Shown here: in pieces, positions 24,135 through 38,000 of the stretch | Layout: the number at the start of each line of letters is the position of its first letter | Numbering within the stretch: position 1 is the stretch's first letter | Assembly (NCBI GenBank): GCA_013398015.1 | Contig: VZRR01007849.1 | Span: 733,079-797,078, forward strand | Length of the DNA: 64,000 nucleotides | Reading direction: 5' to 3' | DNA from: Oreocharis arfaki | Lineage: Eukaryota; Chordata; Aves; Passeriformes; Paramythiidae | Made by a program: the position numbers and the translations under genes | Notes under the pieces: model-generated | Told to the model about the DNA's origin: nothing | Databases searched by the model: none | The model's input: only the letters and a program-made list of their open reading frames with translations

Positions 24135-24172
24135 CGACCTTTTTTTTCAAAAAAACACCAAACACCCGCGGN
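24100..24172. repeat. 35-base poly-T run and probable assembly seam
   Basis: Thirty-five consecutive T at 24100-24134 are followed by low-complexity T8, A7 and cacc/ccgcgg-like sequence and then a single n at 24172. The composition just before the n is unlike the flanks, which suggests low-quality read-end sequence at a closed gap rather than biology. A poly(A) tail of a reverse-oriented retroposed sequence is an alternative for the T run. Confidence 0.65.
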
Positions 24173-27100
24173 ATCAAAAGCCAGTAACCCGAGGCAAGCC
24201 TGGTGGAAAGGGTTCATTCTCAGATTCCTCCTGGGACTGAATGCATAGAAGAGAAAGGCTTCCTAGCCTCAGCTCCTCTGTCTATTCCCAGAACGGTCAA
24301 GAGAGTATAGGAACTGCATTTACAGAGAAGGGCCTATGCAACTCTAAACTTGACCATGTTTTCAGAAAATGTAAAAGTTGTTACCATGTCTCTACTGAGC
24401 ATATGCAACGCTTATTTTTTCAGACATTTGTAACCTGGAAATAGGAAAAAACACATTTCATGCCAAACTGCAATTTTTTCTTCACAAGGATGGTGATATC
24501 ACAACCTTTACATAATTTTCTGTGTGAAAAACCCCACTTTGGTGTTATTCTGTAGTGCCTTATCTCCCACAGCTGCCATGGAAAGAAACAAGCTTCCCCC
24601 TGCTCAAAGCCCTTGATTAAATCAAACTGAAGTTAGAGGATGGAAAATTTCAGACCATATGTTCAAAGTTACAAACAATTGAAACCAAGGCATTTTTCTA
24701 GCCAGAACTATCAACCATATCTACAGTGACTAGTTCTAGTTACATTTCTTTAAACCATATTCCTTTTTATCCCCATACAAATACATTTGTAATCCAGAGC
24801 TCCAAATACACTGGAAAACACAAAACAAACACAAAAATCCTCTTCCTGAGAAGATGAACAGAAAGAAAATATAATTTCAGTCAGAAACAAGGGTACTGTT
24901 CACGGCAAAAAAAAAGCCATAGCTGCATCTGCTTACAGAAATGGCTTAGACTCAGATAGCATGTGGGTTTGTTGCTACCCTTGGCAGCAAATTACTGTCG
25001 TCCCCCATCCATAGTGCTTTGACTTGACCATCCATGGCTTTATCATGGTTTCAGGTGAGTTGAGAGCAGGCAGTCTCCAAATTTTACTAAGGGAGAAAAA
25101 AAAAAAGGTTGGATTTTTAGTCTTCTGTGGTTTTCACATTTTTGGCATATTTGTGGCTTTTGCTGCGTAGCAGGTAACCTGCAGAGGCTTACGTACATTT
25201 AAATGCTTCTGTGGCTACCTACTCAGCAGCTTCACCCTCAGCAGTCAGCAAACCTCAAAACCCATTTCTATTTGAGAAAATCTGCCAGGGTGAGGATGAT
25301 TCCCTAATTAGCCACATCCTCTGTGTTTCACCATTAGATAACACAAGGAAATGTGTTCACGGCTTGCTGCTTCATCAAGCTGCTGTAGTGATTCATTCCA
25401 CATCAACTGGCACTGGGAGAGCAGAAAAGCCCAGGCTGACAGCACGGATGTGAAGGAGAGCACCATTCCTGTATGACTTCAGACAGAGTCTGTCCCACTG
25501 TTTTTCCAAGGATGAAGGTTTGCCCTGTGCTGCCCCAAGGACCTTGCCCTCCATTTACCACCCAGAGTAGGAGGCGGTTTTGGTTGGGTCAGTTGTTCAA
25601 AACATGTGTGTCAAAATGTGCGTTTCTTGAATGTGCGTTTGTTCTCACAGAGGTATCAGCTGGATGCCAGCATCTCTCTGGAGCAATAAAATATTCAGTT
25701 CCCATGAAATCATGCTTCTGGATACAGGACATTTCTTGATGACATTCTTGTAGTCCCAGGACTATTTGCCTGCAAGAAGAAATGGGGCATGATGCCCTGC
25801 TCTGAGCACTGCACACACAACATAATTAATCATTCTGTGTGGGATCCTCCATTCAGCTGTGGCTGTCTGAGCACTGGTGCATCCTCCCAGCAGGGGAGGA
25901 CTCCTTCTGTGGCCAGGGAACAACAGCCACATGTATGCATCTCCAGCAGGTATTTCATCTGTCTTGTTTCAGACACTCACAACTGTACAGGAAACATAAG
26001 CAACCATTTTTGGATCGCGCTCTTAGAATGCTGCACTTCAGGAAGATGCTCGCAGCCTTCTATATGCAGTAATAGGCATCTCTGCATTTTCACTTGAATC
26101 CATCTGTCCCAGCACCATTCCTGGTCACCCACATGTAACCTGCCTATGCTTATGATTGAATACTCTGTGTGTGTGTCTCAGGGTCTGTCACCAGCCTGCT
26201 AAGAAATGTGATGGGTGCAGGAATTACTGACTGTACAGCCTGGTGCTCTCTGTTATTTCAGGGCCTCAGAGTTATTTTTGAAGGGTGCACTGTATTTTAT
26301 ATTGCATGTCTGCAGCACTGTTTCTTACAACTGCAGAAAGTCATTAGCTTTTATTTCAAAGAACAGCTTCTTCCAGGTGTCTTCATCGAGCCTGTCATCT
26401 CTGAATGCACATTCCCTAAAGAGGTGAAGCAACACTCAAATGTACTGTGGACTCGATGACTACTCTCCCAGGAGTTATGCCAGCCTTCAGGATTAGACTC
26501 AGTTCATGGAGAAGTGCTGGGAGTTTCCCTCAAGAAGAAAACAGTCTGTTTTGTTCAGTGAGGGTTAGCATTCACCCTGGTGAGAAATACAGTTTTATGG
26601 TTTAGCCGTGGTAGCAGCACACCAGTTAAGTCCATATTAAAACATGGCTCGAGTGCACTTAGTCAGTAGTTTGTGGGCCAGATGGCAAGGCCTTATGCTG
26701 ACCTGCATCAAGGGAAATACTGTGATTTAAACTCCAGCACTAGCTAGCCTAGGCTGCTGCCAAGCTCCTCACCCCCAGCCCCTTTACCCACCACTGAGCA
26801 GGCAGATCAGCTGGGCATTTGAATTCTCAGTCCTGCTTTGTCTGTCCCCATTCACTTTCCCTCCAAAGGCTCTCTTTCCTTACAAAAGGTGTCTCCTCTC
26901 ATGCATTCTGGAGCCCAATCTGCTCCAGAAAAACGCCTGAAGATGGCCGATATCTGTCAAGCAAACAAAATGTTTAACATTATTCTAAGTGCTTTGATAT
27001 TAACCATGTGTACAATGTAGGGAAGGTGGGTTTTGGTTGTAATTCTTGTCCCATAAAAAAAACCCTGGGTGCTTGTTCTACCATTAATGACCCGCTACAC

Positions 27101-28345
27101 ACCCTATTTTCCTGCAGCATTTAATGTATTCATTTAGACTCTCCTGAGGACACAGAAAAGGATGAGAAACTAAGATGTGGCTAAAAGGAAAATATATCCT
27201 TAGGAAGACACCATCAACTGTTCTCTCCATCAAACGGGAAATTATCTATTTCTTCCCATCAAAGGTGTTCATATTTACTGAAAGTGGGGTTTTGTCTTTG
27301 TCAGTGTTGTAATCTCTAAAATGTACATACATCTTAGAGAGAGAAGTATTTTCTCATTGTGTCTGGTCAGTAGTATTAATATATGATTATTTTTGTAGCT
27401 TTGAAATATTGTGGAAGTTCCTTACCTTACATCACTTTCTCAAGCAGGGCCTTTGTCTAGTGTCAAAGTAGTCTGGCATGCCAGCCCAACTTTAAGGAAG
27501 ACAATGTCCTTAGTATTAGTTATATCTCTCTAGGGATGTCCTTTTTTTCTTTACTTATGAATAAGATAAGTCTGTTAAATAACGTTTGTTATCAAACTTC
27601 CCATTCTTAGGAAAGGAGGGGCCTTTTTCCTCTTTAAGGGTGTTTGTTCTAGTTCTGCTTCTGAGGATTACTCATTTCCAGTACACTGGCAGGTAGCATA
27701 GAGAGCAGGGTTTAGCAACAGATTTTCTACACCCGAGTCACAGGATGTACTATGGAAAGAATATAATGTTATTTAGGAGGAATTACTGTCTCCAATGTAG
27801 GGCATACACAATCCAAAAACTAGCAAAATAGAAAAGTGGTGAGGTCCCACCATAGTCTTCCCAAAGAAAATGTGGCCAAACCCACATCAATCTTTTAAGA
27901 AAACATATGAAGCCACTAATGTATTTCATTACATCTCCTTTTTGCACTGATAGTGATCTGTTCTGAAATAGTACCTCCTAATGTCTGTAACCTTAATCCC
28001 ATTCTTTTTAATGCAAAGCAGTAAATAACCTGAGATGTAGTTCCCTGCTGCACAATTACTCAGAACAGAAAACTACTGTGAGCGGGGATCGGTTTGAACC
28101 ATCACTGCCTAAACATCCTTCTGTGTAAAAAGCCTGTCTCTTCTGCAAAGATTTCTATCTTGGCCTGTTGCTATGCCACTTGCTTGTGGAGGTGCCCACT
28201 CCTCAGCTGCCGTTGGGTCAAGCAGAACTACTCAGAACACATCACCTTCCTGCTCTTCACCTTCTCTGTGTTCTGTTCCTGTTGGCAGCAGCCCAGGCTG
28301 GCTGCCAGCTGCTGATGCTCATACCTGGGTAACAGCTCAACAACT

Positions 28346-28377
28346 ATTTGAAGTGCAGTTGATTTGAAGTACAGTTG
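28346..28377 (+). repeat. 16-base tandem duplication
   Basis: atttgaagtgcagttg is followed immediately by atttgaagtacagttg, one mismatch in 16. It is non-coding. Confidence 0.85.
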
Positions 28378-28768
28378 GCCACACTTTCAGCCACAAAGAG
28401 AGGTAAAATCGGCATTCTGCAGTCTGTGATTGCTCCATGAAACATGAGAATGTGATGCAGGAAAAGGCTGCAGAATGGTATCTGTAAACAATTGCCCACA
28501 CAGTCACTCACCTATACAAGTGAAGAACAACAAAAAGAAGCAGTAGTGAGCGACAAACCTTTAGACTTCAGCCCTTTTTCGTGGTTGTAAGCGCAAATTT
28601 CCGTGACACTGCTGTACAAATGATCTCATGTCCTTCTTCGACAAAAAATATTGGGGAACACTGAAATCGACACCTCTCAGTTTCTACGATTTTCTCCTAT
28701 GCAAAGGGAAACTTAAACAGCATGTCACTGTGGTGGTTGGTAAATAAATTAGTAGCTTAAAGACAAGG

Positions 28769-28893
28769 NNNNNNNNNNNNNNNNNNNNNNNNNNNNNNNN
28801 NNNNNNNNNNNNNNNNNNNNNNNNNNNNNNNNNNNNNNNNNNNNNNNNNNNNNNNNNNNNNNNNNNNNNNNNNNNNNNNNNNNNNNNNNNNNN
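28769..28893. other. Assembly gap, 125 N
   Basis: A run of 125 undetermined bases. Translated frames crossing it are meaningless. The true length of the missing sequence is unknown. Confidence 0.99.
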
Positions 28894-31757
28894 CATGTCA
28901 CAAAGACAGTTGTGTCTCTTCTGCAGATGTGACCCCCTTTAGCATCAAAAAAAGGAAAAAGCCAGGGTGGCTGAAGCCCCTGCCTGAGTAGCCCTGCTAT
29001 GAAACACCTTGAAGAGGAGCACTGAGACTTTTCCCATTTCACTGAAATGGCCATTCCCCACAGGCATTGGTGAAGTGATCCCCTGATCTTCCTTACAACC
29101 TCCCCTTAAAATCCTTCTTTGACATTCCACCAAACCTCACAGATACCCACCAGCAAGCAGTGGGCCGACTATTACAAACTGCACAGCCTTGCTTTGCCTC
29201 AGCACTTGATCACTATCTTGTCTTGTACTGCAATCAAACTGTAAAAGTCTGGGGTGATGACTATCTCCTCCTTTTCTCTGGACCTCTTAGACCAACAGGA
29301 TCAGTCTCATGATTAGGATAACGAGGAGCTAAAGCAAAAGAAGTAAAAAAAATTGCAAATCGTTAAAATAACAAAGAGTTAAACAAAGGAAGTAATAAGC
29401 ACCCATATTTAGCATATTATACATATTTTTAAACAGTTAGTAACAGAAAAGATCACCATAGGAATAATAATTGTTACTATTTTTGTCTTGGGTAGATCTT
29501 TTAATCTATGACTCTCTGAGCATGCTAATTAAAGACTTTGCACATATCCAAGTACAAATAATTCCCATCTGGAAGGGATGGGATGTGAGAGCAAAGCAAT
29601 TTAATGCCAATAATATCCTCATCTGACATTATCACTGCAGACCTGGGGTTGAGTTTCCATTTTTAATTAGCTAGCAATCTTAGTGTGACATAGATGGATT
29701 CAGTACATCCTCATCTACTGTTTGATACATGGGCCACCATCAGATTACGGATGTTTGCAATGGGCAGATACCAGCTAATCTATGACCTCTGAAGTGACTC
29801 AGTTATTGGCCAGAATCATTTGTGTGCCAGTCTGTAAAACTGGGATTCAGCTTCAGACCTGAAGCTGGCAACTTCCTTCTCATTTTACCACTCATTGTGT
29901 GTGGTAAAGTAATTCCTTCCTCCCATTTCTTACTGATGGCATTAAGATTTCAGCTTTTCCTTTGTGGGATGGCAACCACCTCTTTTCTGCAGTAAACAGC
30001 AGAGGTGTCAGTATCAACCACAGACTTTTTCCTTGGAGCCAGGCAGCCACAACCCCAGAAGACAGTCTGCTCAGTAGAAAGCAGCAAGCTTTTAAGTTTT
30101 CACCGTACATTGATTTATTAAAACTTCTGCAGGTGGTTAGATGACTTTTCACTTTGCTCTGTGCCCATGGGGAGGGAAAAAGGCAACAGCTTTCTCTCCT
30201 AGCTGCCCTGTTTGACACCAAGGTGAGTGATTCCCATCTCTGTTCCAGATGTCAGCTACCCATTTGCAAAACTTTCAGGGTCCGACTCTCCTCCCTTTTC
30301 ACAAACTAACAAATCCCCTGCATTTCTTGGCGTGGCCCTGAGTCAGGTTTGGGTGTGTGCCACGAACGCGTCACAAGGAGCCAGGCAGCCAAGTAGGCAA
30401 AAGGCACCGCAGTCCCATTTAGCTGTATCTTTCAGTAGCTCTATCTTTCAGTAGTTGTAATTCCTCTTTTGTTCAGCCTGGAGCAGATGGTGAATCAGAC
30501 CACATTTGGGCAGGTGGAAAATCTTCCAGCAGCAATGTCTGGAGCTCTGAACTCGGCTCCTTGCATGTCCTCCCCCCTGCCTGGCTGTGCTGGCCCAGGG
30601 TGCTCTGTCTGCTCAGATGGCTCCAGACAGAGGAGAGGGCTGGGGAGGAAAAGTGGCAGATGGCAGCTGAAGCTGGGTCAAAGCAGGAGGCCTCAACTCC
30701 ATACAACAAGCACTGATGGGAGCTGGATTTTTTTCCAGCTGTGTTTTGGGTGGCTATTTTTAAAAATGCCCCTTTGCAAAGAACTTGGATTTTAAAAGTA
30801 CACAACTTTTTGCTGTTCCCCCCATCTCACCCTGCCCGTAGGCATGAAGGGACAGATCCAGACCCAAATTAAAGTATCTGTAGGTGTGAAGCTCTCTTGG
30901 CAGGACCCCATGGCCCTGTGTTGACCAGATGTAATGCTTCAGCTGTGGGGAATTTTTTCAAGGAGTGATCCATCTTTAATGCCATGTTTGCTGTGTGAAC
31001 ATGTCTGTGCAAGATGTGTAATAAAAGCAAGGCAGCTTTTTCTATGGCCTTCCTGAGTTATCAGAAAGCTGGCAAAGCTTTCATAGCCCTTCCCAGGTGC
31101 CCTTCCTGTGACCATGCCAACATGTTCTGCAAACACTGAATTGGCCAAAACAGCTGCTTTCACGTAACCTAAAATTTGTCCACATAAAGTGCTGGGAGGG
31201 GATGAGTAAGAGTGGTGAGCAGGCCTGCAGGAACTGGTACATGCCCCTGCAGTGCTCTTCTCTGTGCAGCTCAGGATACAATAATGCTCTGGGGAGAGTC
31301 TGGGAGTATTTAGCAGAAGTGCTTGGTACCTGCTGCCAGCTGTCACTCTTTCTTTTCACTTCTGCTTTGACAAAAAAGGGGGATGGATTCTGCCACCAGG
31401 ATGATGCCAAGTCCTTGAACTGAGCAAGTATCAGACATTTAGAATGTAATTTTGCAGTCTCACCATGTGGAAAAGCTAAAAAGACACCAATACATGATAG
31501 GAAAACTTGCTAGCAGGACAAGAAAATGTGCTAGATGTATCAGGACAGCTCTAAGACTTAGGTCTTCACTACTCACATTGACTAGGCAGCACTGCTGAGT
31601 GCTGTGTTTGCTGCTCCACCAGAAGTGCTGGTGCAGGCACCTGTAGTCTTGCCACCGGACTGAAGTGTCCCAGCCACTCTGCCATGAGAACCCTGAGGCA
31701 AAGGAGATCTAGCTATGAAGTTTGTCAGGCTGGGGGAATTGAAACCCAAGCTAATGT
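28894..31757. other. Intergenic, no gene recognised
   Basis: No convincing coding exon. Around 29440-29800 the sequence is AT-rich with homeodomain-like TAATTA/CTAATTA cores and little sign of repeats, a possible but unproven conserved element. A 16-base tandem repeat lies at 30420-30459. Confidence 0.4.
30420..30459 (+). repeat. 16-base tandem repeat, about 2.5 copies
   Basis: tagctgtatctttcag (30420-30435) and tagctctatctttcag (30436-30451) differ at one position and are followed by a partial third copy beginning tagttgta. It is non-coding. Confidence 0.8.
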
Positions 31758-32008
31758 GAATCACAGAACAATTTAGATTGGAAAAGACCCTTGATGTCAT
31801 CGAGTCCAACCCTTAGTCCAGCTCTGCCAAATCCACCACTAAGCCAGGTCCTCAAGTGCCACATCTACATGTCTTTTAAATACCTCCAGGGATGGTGACT
31901 CACCATTTCCCTGGGCAGCCTGATTCAGTGCTTGACAACCCTTCAATGAAGAAATGTTTCCCAGAATCCAATCTAAACCTCCCCTGGCATAACTTGAGGC
32001 CATTAATT
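31758..32008 (-). mobile_element. CR1 LINE 3'-end fragment, - strand
   Basis: On the + strand it reads gaatcacagaacaatttaga, ttggaaaagacccttgatgtc, gagtccaaccc, accactaagccaggtcct, catgtcttttaaatacctcc, gggatggtgactcacc, ccctgggcagcc, and caatctaaacctcccctggc followed by cttgaggccatt. This is the reverse complement of the CR1 3' end, so the element is on the - strand. The inner (5') end of the element is approximate and may extend a little past 32008. Confidence 0.93.
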
Positions 32009-35000
32009 ATGTTAGTAGTAGACAGGGGACAATCAGTTTCTCCTGGCTTTTATCCTGATGATTAGGACCACTTCAAGCATTTCCTATCTTCTCAATCTAT
32101 TTTCATCTGGAGGAGGTTTCACAGAACACGAAGTATCTCAAGGAGAGCAATACTCAAGTAAATTGAACTGTGTGACTTATTCCAAGCAGGAAGTGGTCTT
32201 GATAAGCGTTCCTAAGTCTCTGCTTACCGCTTCAAAAGCAATTTGCCGACCTAGGAGCCACCCTGTTACACGACCGAGGAGAAGCTGTGCTGGCCAAGGT
32301 CCCTGGGCCATCAGCAGGAGGCCGGGCTGGAGCAACTGGACTCTACTTGGAAGTTGTGTCCTGCAGCACTACATGGTTGGTAAATGGTTATCCTGTGTCT
32401 TTCCTTTGAGCTGGGCTCCATCCCATCATCACCTGTAGATGGAAGGAGGTACAGGGAATCCCCTGTCTGTTTGGATGGGGTGTGACCTGCTTCCATGTAG
32501 GTAACTTTGCACTGCATCACGTACCTTGTAAAATAAGCTCAAGGAAAAGTGTTTTGGTCTATTTTAATGTCTGCATTAATCGGTTTTGTCATTTCACAGA
32601 CATGAGGTGACATGACAAAGATTTCACCTGAAATTGTGGGGCATTGTCCTGCCTGTAACTGAAAAGGAAAACATCTGGGTTCCTCAAGGCAGTTTTGCAG
32701 GAAAAAACCAGGGATCTGCCAAAAGTTTGCTAAAATTTAAAATATTAACTAAGTCTTGGAGAAAAGTTTGAGGTGGTACTTCCCCAACTGCAGTTCTGAG
32801 TGAAGACCAGGGAGGAGGGCAACACGCCCTCAAGACAGATTCCTTGCAGAGGGGAAGGGACCCCACTTCCATTCAAAACAAGCCCACAGATTGGCAGGGG
32901 GCCAGCCTACAGCACCCAGCCCCTGGTGTGCTGGTGAAGGAGTCCATGGGCTCCACGGCTGAGGGAGTATTAAAGAGGGATAACACTCTTTCAAAGCATG
33001 TCTGGAAAACCTGGTGGCGCCCAAAGCACTTACTGTAGTTCTGAAGGGCAGTTGTGTTATTTTCCTTTTTGTCAGGGTATCAAAGTGGCTGCCAGATTCC
33101 CCACAGATTTATTTGCAGAAATAGAAGAGCCAGAAATAATCTGAAAAAAAGCCGTCTTCCAGCATGTAGATCTACGTTATAGGCTCTTGCATCACCATGG
33201 CAATTAAGAGATCTCTGACATCTTAAATCTCACTGAGAAGGAAATAAAGAAGTAAAATGTCACAACATGGCAGGATGAAATCTGTCCTTCCTGGATACCT
33301 AGTGAGATAAACGGTTCTGGACCAGGGTCAGACAGAGCAACTGAACTATAATAGTCAGAGGACTCTACTGGCAGAGAGGAGTAAAGTTTTGAGTGGTAGA
33401 AGTGCATTGAAAATTTCTATCCTTCCCCTTGGAAAACATGTTAGTTAAACATTAATGTGGTTCCTTTGCCAGTGGCACAGGTCACAGGATGGGGACAAGC
33501 ACAGACTAATGACCACAAACTTGTTTCTCTCACCTTTCACAGATCCAGTGTTACATCCTGGTTTTAGGCTTCATAGGTCATATTATCTTATAGTGTTCCT
33601 GACACAGTGATTTTAGAAAACATCATTGCTGGTTAGCCAGCACAGACTAAAGCCTGCTGAAGAACGTGTTGCTGTGCCAGTGCCACCACTGCCTTGTTTC
33701 TCAGTCTCTCAAATATTTGCTACTGCCATGTTGTTTGGCTGGACACTGGTGCTTCTCTGACCCTTCTCTGAGCCGAGCTATTTCATTGATATGGCAGAAA
33801 AGCAAGGAAAACTGAATCCCTGCTGGGTCTGTGGCAGGGAACTAGATCCGTTCACTAAAGGGTCAGATAGCTGGCAAGGAAGGAATTATATACTGGGGAA
33901 GAGCAGGGGTGGGGAAGGCAAGGGGCAGGTCTCCCTCCTTTGGAAGCAAGGAGCTGTTGGAGCAGGTAAGCTGTATTGTCTAATTGCACCCATATGGCTC
34001 ATGGTGCAATGGCACTCTGGCAGCTGGGCCGGCCTCAGCCTCTGCTCCATCCTCCAGGGAGCAGGGCAGGTGAGACAGGACAGGCTGCAGGAGCCACTGC
34101 AAGATGGATTTCACTGGGCCTCTGACTTGGGGGAAGCTATATGGCAGTCTAGGGAAGCAGAGATACGAAAAATATGGCCAAGGGAAGGGGAACAGAGAAT
34201 GAGGCTTTCCCTGGCTCCAGCTGCAGTAGTCCCACATCCTGTTTTGGTTACTGCATTCCCTCCCCTATGCTGATTTGCTCCAAAACCTGCTGGGGAAGTG
34301 AAAGAATAACCAGAACAACACGTTTGCTACTGAAAGGCACTCAACCTTGAGCTGTACGCACGCAGCAGAAAACAGGGTGTCAGAATCTGGTGCTGAACAT
34401 GACAGGCCAGAGACAACATGGATCAGGCAAAGACACAAAGTCCCAGCCCCACGGGGTCAGGAGGAGTGTGACATGGGATTTGTGCTGTCTCTAGGCTGGC
34501 CGCAGGAGATGATGGGTGATCCAGCATAAAGCTCGAGCAGCACAAACAGATGATACTAAAGCTCCTATAAAAAACCCCCCAACCCTGCCAGCACAACAGA
34601 TTAACTGTGAAAACTTGACTCAGCAGCAAGGGTTTGGTGTAAGTCAGCACATTACACTGTGTGGCTGCAGTGATTTTGACCTTGGAGCCCTAATGCTGGA
34701 TTTATTGCACTGTGAAATCATGAGCACAGGAAGTGAAAGTGACCAGGTGAGGCCAAAGAACCCAGCACCTCAGGGACAGTGGCTGGGAGGACTAAGGCTG
34801 CAAAACACTAGATCTGCTGGGTCTGGCAGTGTTCAGAACTCTCAGCTATATTGTAAGCACTCATCAGAGCAGATGAACAGCTTGCCAAATCCAGTGTCTG
34901 TATGAAAAGTTGGTAAGAAGGAATATGATAAATTATCTTTCCATATCCTGATTGCATCTAATTCCGTAACTGACCATCTGTCTACTTTTTTCTAGCCTCT

Positions 35001-38000
35001 TTTCAAGTCCGTGATGTGTGCTTGTTTTCAAAATCACTTCTTGATATAAAACTCAGAAAACAATCCCTTTATAATTCTTTCAAATTAGATATTTGGGCGT
35101 AATGGGTATTTGAAATGATTTTTTTACCATTGCCTTGTTCACAAACTCTTCTTTTCTAAAGTGTTCCATATTCCAGAATTAGAGTGCTCTGCCAGTCCTC
35201 TCATGTAAGTAGCCCCAGTGCCTACAATATACACAATGACATCCAAAGTAGCAGTTCTACAAACCTCTCTGCACAAAACAAAGGACCTTTAAACTAGCAG
35301 AGAACTGACCCAGCTCCTGGGGTAGTGTGCTTCAAGTGGGGTCTGTAGGAAGGAACCTTATGAGAGAAAGGAGCCACGTGAGGAAGACATCAGTGTTGTC
35401 TCTGATTAACAGATTTTTTAAAAATAGCTGGAAGGACTGGAATGTCAGGCTTGCACAGTGACAAGGACTGAGTTCATAGAAAAAATTAAATAAGCTAAAC
35501 ATCAAATCCACATGGGATGCCATGAGTTTGAATGTCTAAAATTTGTCTCCTAAGGATTTCTGAACAGCAAATTCCAATACTCTTTAACAGACAGTGAAAA
35601 TGCTCTGAAGCCAGATCTGAAATGAATTAATTTCTCAAGATGCCTCATCTCCTCTCATGTCCTTTTACTTTCTGGCTCAGCTTCAGATAACATGTGGGAA
35701 CCATAGTTTCTACAGACCTTATCACAGGCAGTATGTTCTGGCTACTGGCATTCATATTATTATTAAGATGAGGGATGTCAAATATTTCCATTTCTTGTAA
35801 GAGAAAGTTAAGAATTTCTGCATAAAATTATCAGTAAGGAAAATATCTTCTCTGAAACCAGGTCCTGGTTATTCATGTTATTGGGAAATAGGACAATAAC
35901 GATAATGGATATTTTGAATCACAGGTAGTTCAGAAAGAAATGACAGGAAAAAATAATTTCGAGTTGCATCAAAACGGAAACTGTTCAAAAATGGCTGGTG
36001 AAATTAAAAGGTTTGAGAAAAATAATTTCAGGACAAATTGTATACTTCATTTAACTAAAATGCATTATTCTTTCTACTTTGACCATTGCCATGTATAGGA
36101 AACATAGTAGAAAGTAAATTTCAAGGAACTACCAAGTCAGAAAGGTCGAAAGAAATCCATTTCATTTTGAAAAAAGCAGAAGTAAAAGAAACAATTTTCT
36201 TAAAAAGAATTTTTTTTTTCTTAATAGAGAATTATAGCCCAGCATCAAATCACAAGAGCTCGCAGCATTACTGAAACTTCTCTGAGAAATAATCCCACAT
36301 TTGTGCACGTAAGTTGCTTACCAGGTGGGAAGAGGAAAGAACAGGAGGGGGATGCAAATAGCCATAAGGAGACAGGAGTTGCAGGCCCTGCTGCCCATCT
36401 CCTCTGGTGAGTGTCCTGAGGGGCCCCAGTCCCGGTTTGCTGGCAGGACTCAGAGAAAATGAATCCACCTGGGACTCCCAGCCTATACTGTGCACAGATG
36501 GAGATGTCTTGAGCCAATGAAAGAAAATCAAAACCTCTTGTTCTGAAACAACTTTAATCTGGGGAGAGAGACCTCCATATGGATGCTAAAGTAAGCAGAA
36601 ATTCTTACTGACGGCATAACCCATTTAGATTTCCTGTATATACAGATTCAAGGACTAGACACTAGAGCACTGATTTTTGTGACCCCCTTCCCCGTCTGTA
36701 TGTGACACCTGAGATGCCGCCCTAACTCAGAGGAAATTCCAGAGGGAGGAGCCCTCCTGTCTCCCTCCCTCTGGATCAGCTGTTGATGCACAAGCCTCTT
36801 GCTTCTAAGAGCAAAGGAACTGGGCACCTTGAGTCCATGCTTTGAGTGATTCTGCTGGGAAAACATGAGTATTGTCTTGGTATTGGTAGCCCAGGTGCAA
36901 CCTCTCTCAGGGTTGTTTACCCTTCAATTTCACTCCAAATTTTCAAACCACTTTCTGTTTGATTTTCAATCTAATGCTTCAGGTTACATCTCCTTCTTGA
37001 TCTTCCTATAAGTCGTATTTGCTGCAATAATTTGCAAAGCCATTATCAAATAGCTATTTGCTGCTGCTAATACAGGAACAGGAAAAAACATTTCTGCCAA
37101 AAACACGAGAGAGATTCCTACTCCTAAGGGCAAGATGTCTCAGCTCTAAAACCTTATCTGCACAGGAACTGTACTGCCTTGCAATGGGTTAACCATCTTG
37201 ATGTGGAAGTGCTTATTTCTGGGAAGAAGAATCCATCTGCAGAGGCATCTTTATATTACTCTAATGGAAGATGGGACCATAAGGTGTGTGAGGAATAAGT
37301 GAACCCGTAAGGATAAAGCCTCATCTTCATACATAACTCAGTGGAAACCTTCCAGTTGGAGGATTTTGGCAATATACCATTATTTGAAAGGGCACATTGC
37401 TGCAATATAGTGTTTGCTTGCTTTCTGCATACACTATGTACTCCATGGATTAAAAAAAAAAAAAAAAAATTTGGCAAAGGACAAAGCAAAGACACAATAA
37501 CTATAAAACACAGCACAGAAACTCTGATGGCAATCACCCCACACAGTACGGGGCTCGTATTCAGCTAAACCAGTCTTCTGGTTCCAGCAGGTTCTGGCTA
37601 GTGAGACTCCATTGTCATTTACAAGCAAGCATATTTAAGTGGCTAGGATATCTTCCTTGCATTTAGTTCTGATTTGGCTGGTCTCCTTGTACTCATTCTC
37701 TCTGAGCACACTTAAGGGACCAACCCCTTCATTCGCATATTCAGTTACACAATAATTTTTTCATCAGGTCACTCTTCTGTGAATTGCCATTTGCCAAGTA
37801 CTGCATTTGGAAGCATTTGCTGGTCCCAGGAGAGGCAATGCTTCACTTGTCTTGGGAAGAAGAAGACAGAAGTCCTCACAGGCAGGAAAAACTGGGCTAG
37901 ATGAAAAATGCATTAGCATAAGTAAGATAAAAATTTAAGGTGCAGAAACTGTAATTGCAAAACATAACTGTGTGAATTCTGGCATTAAGGGAACTCTGGA

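Larger units (their letters stand above)
21659..28768. other. Intergenic, no gene recognised
   Basis: Only short frames without domains were found. It holds a 17-base tandem repeat at 23358-23400, a poly-T run and assembly seam at 24100-24172, a 16-base tandem duplication at 28346-28377, and one copy each (21737-21759 and 23876-23898) of an identical 23-base sequence. Nothing else can be supported. Confidence 0.4.

Noticed and set aside
28684..29054. Open frames that cross the N run
   Set aside because: They exist only because undetermined codons are not read as stops.
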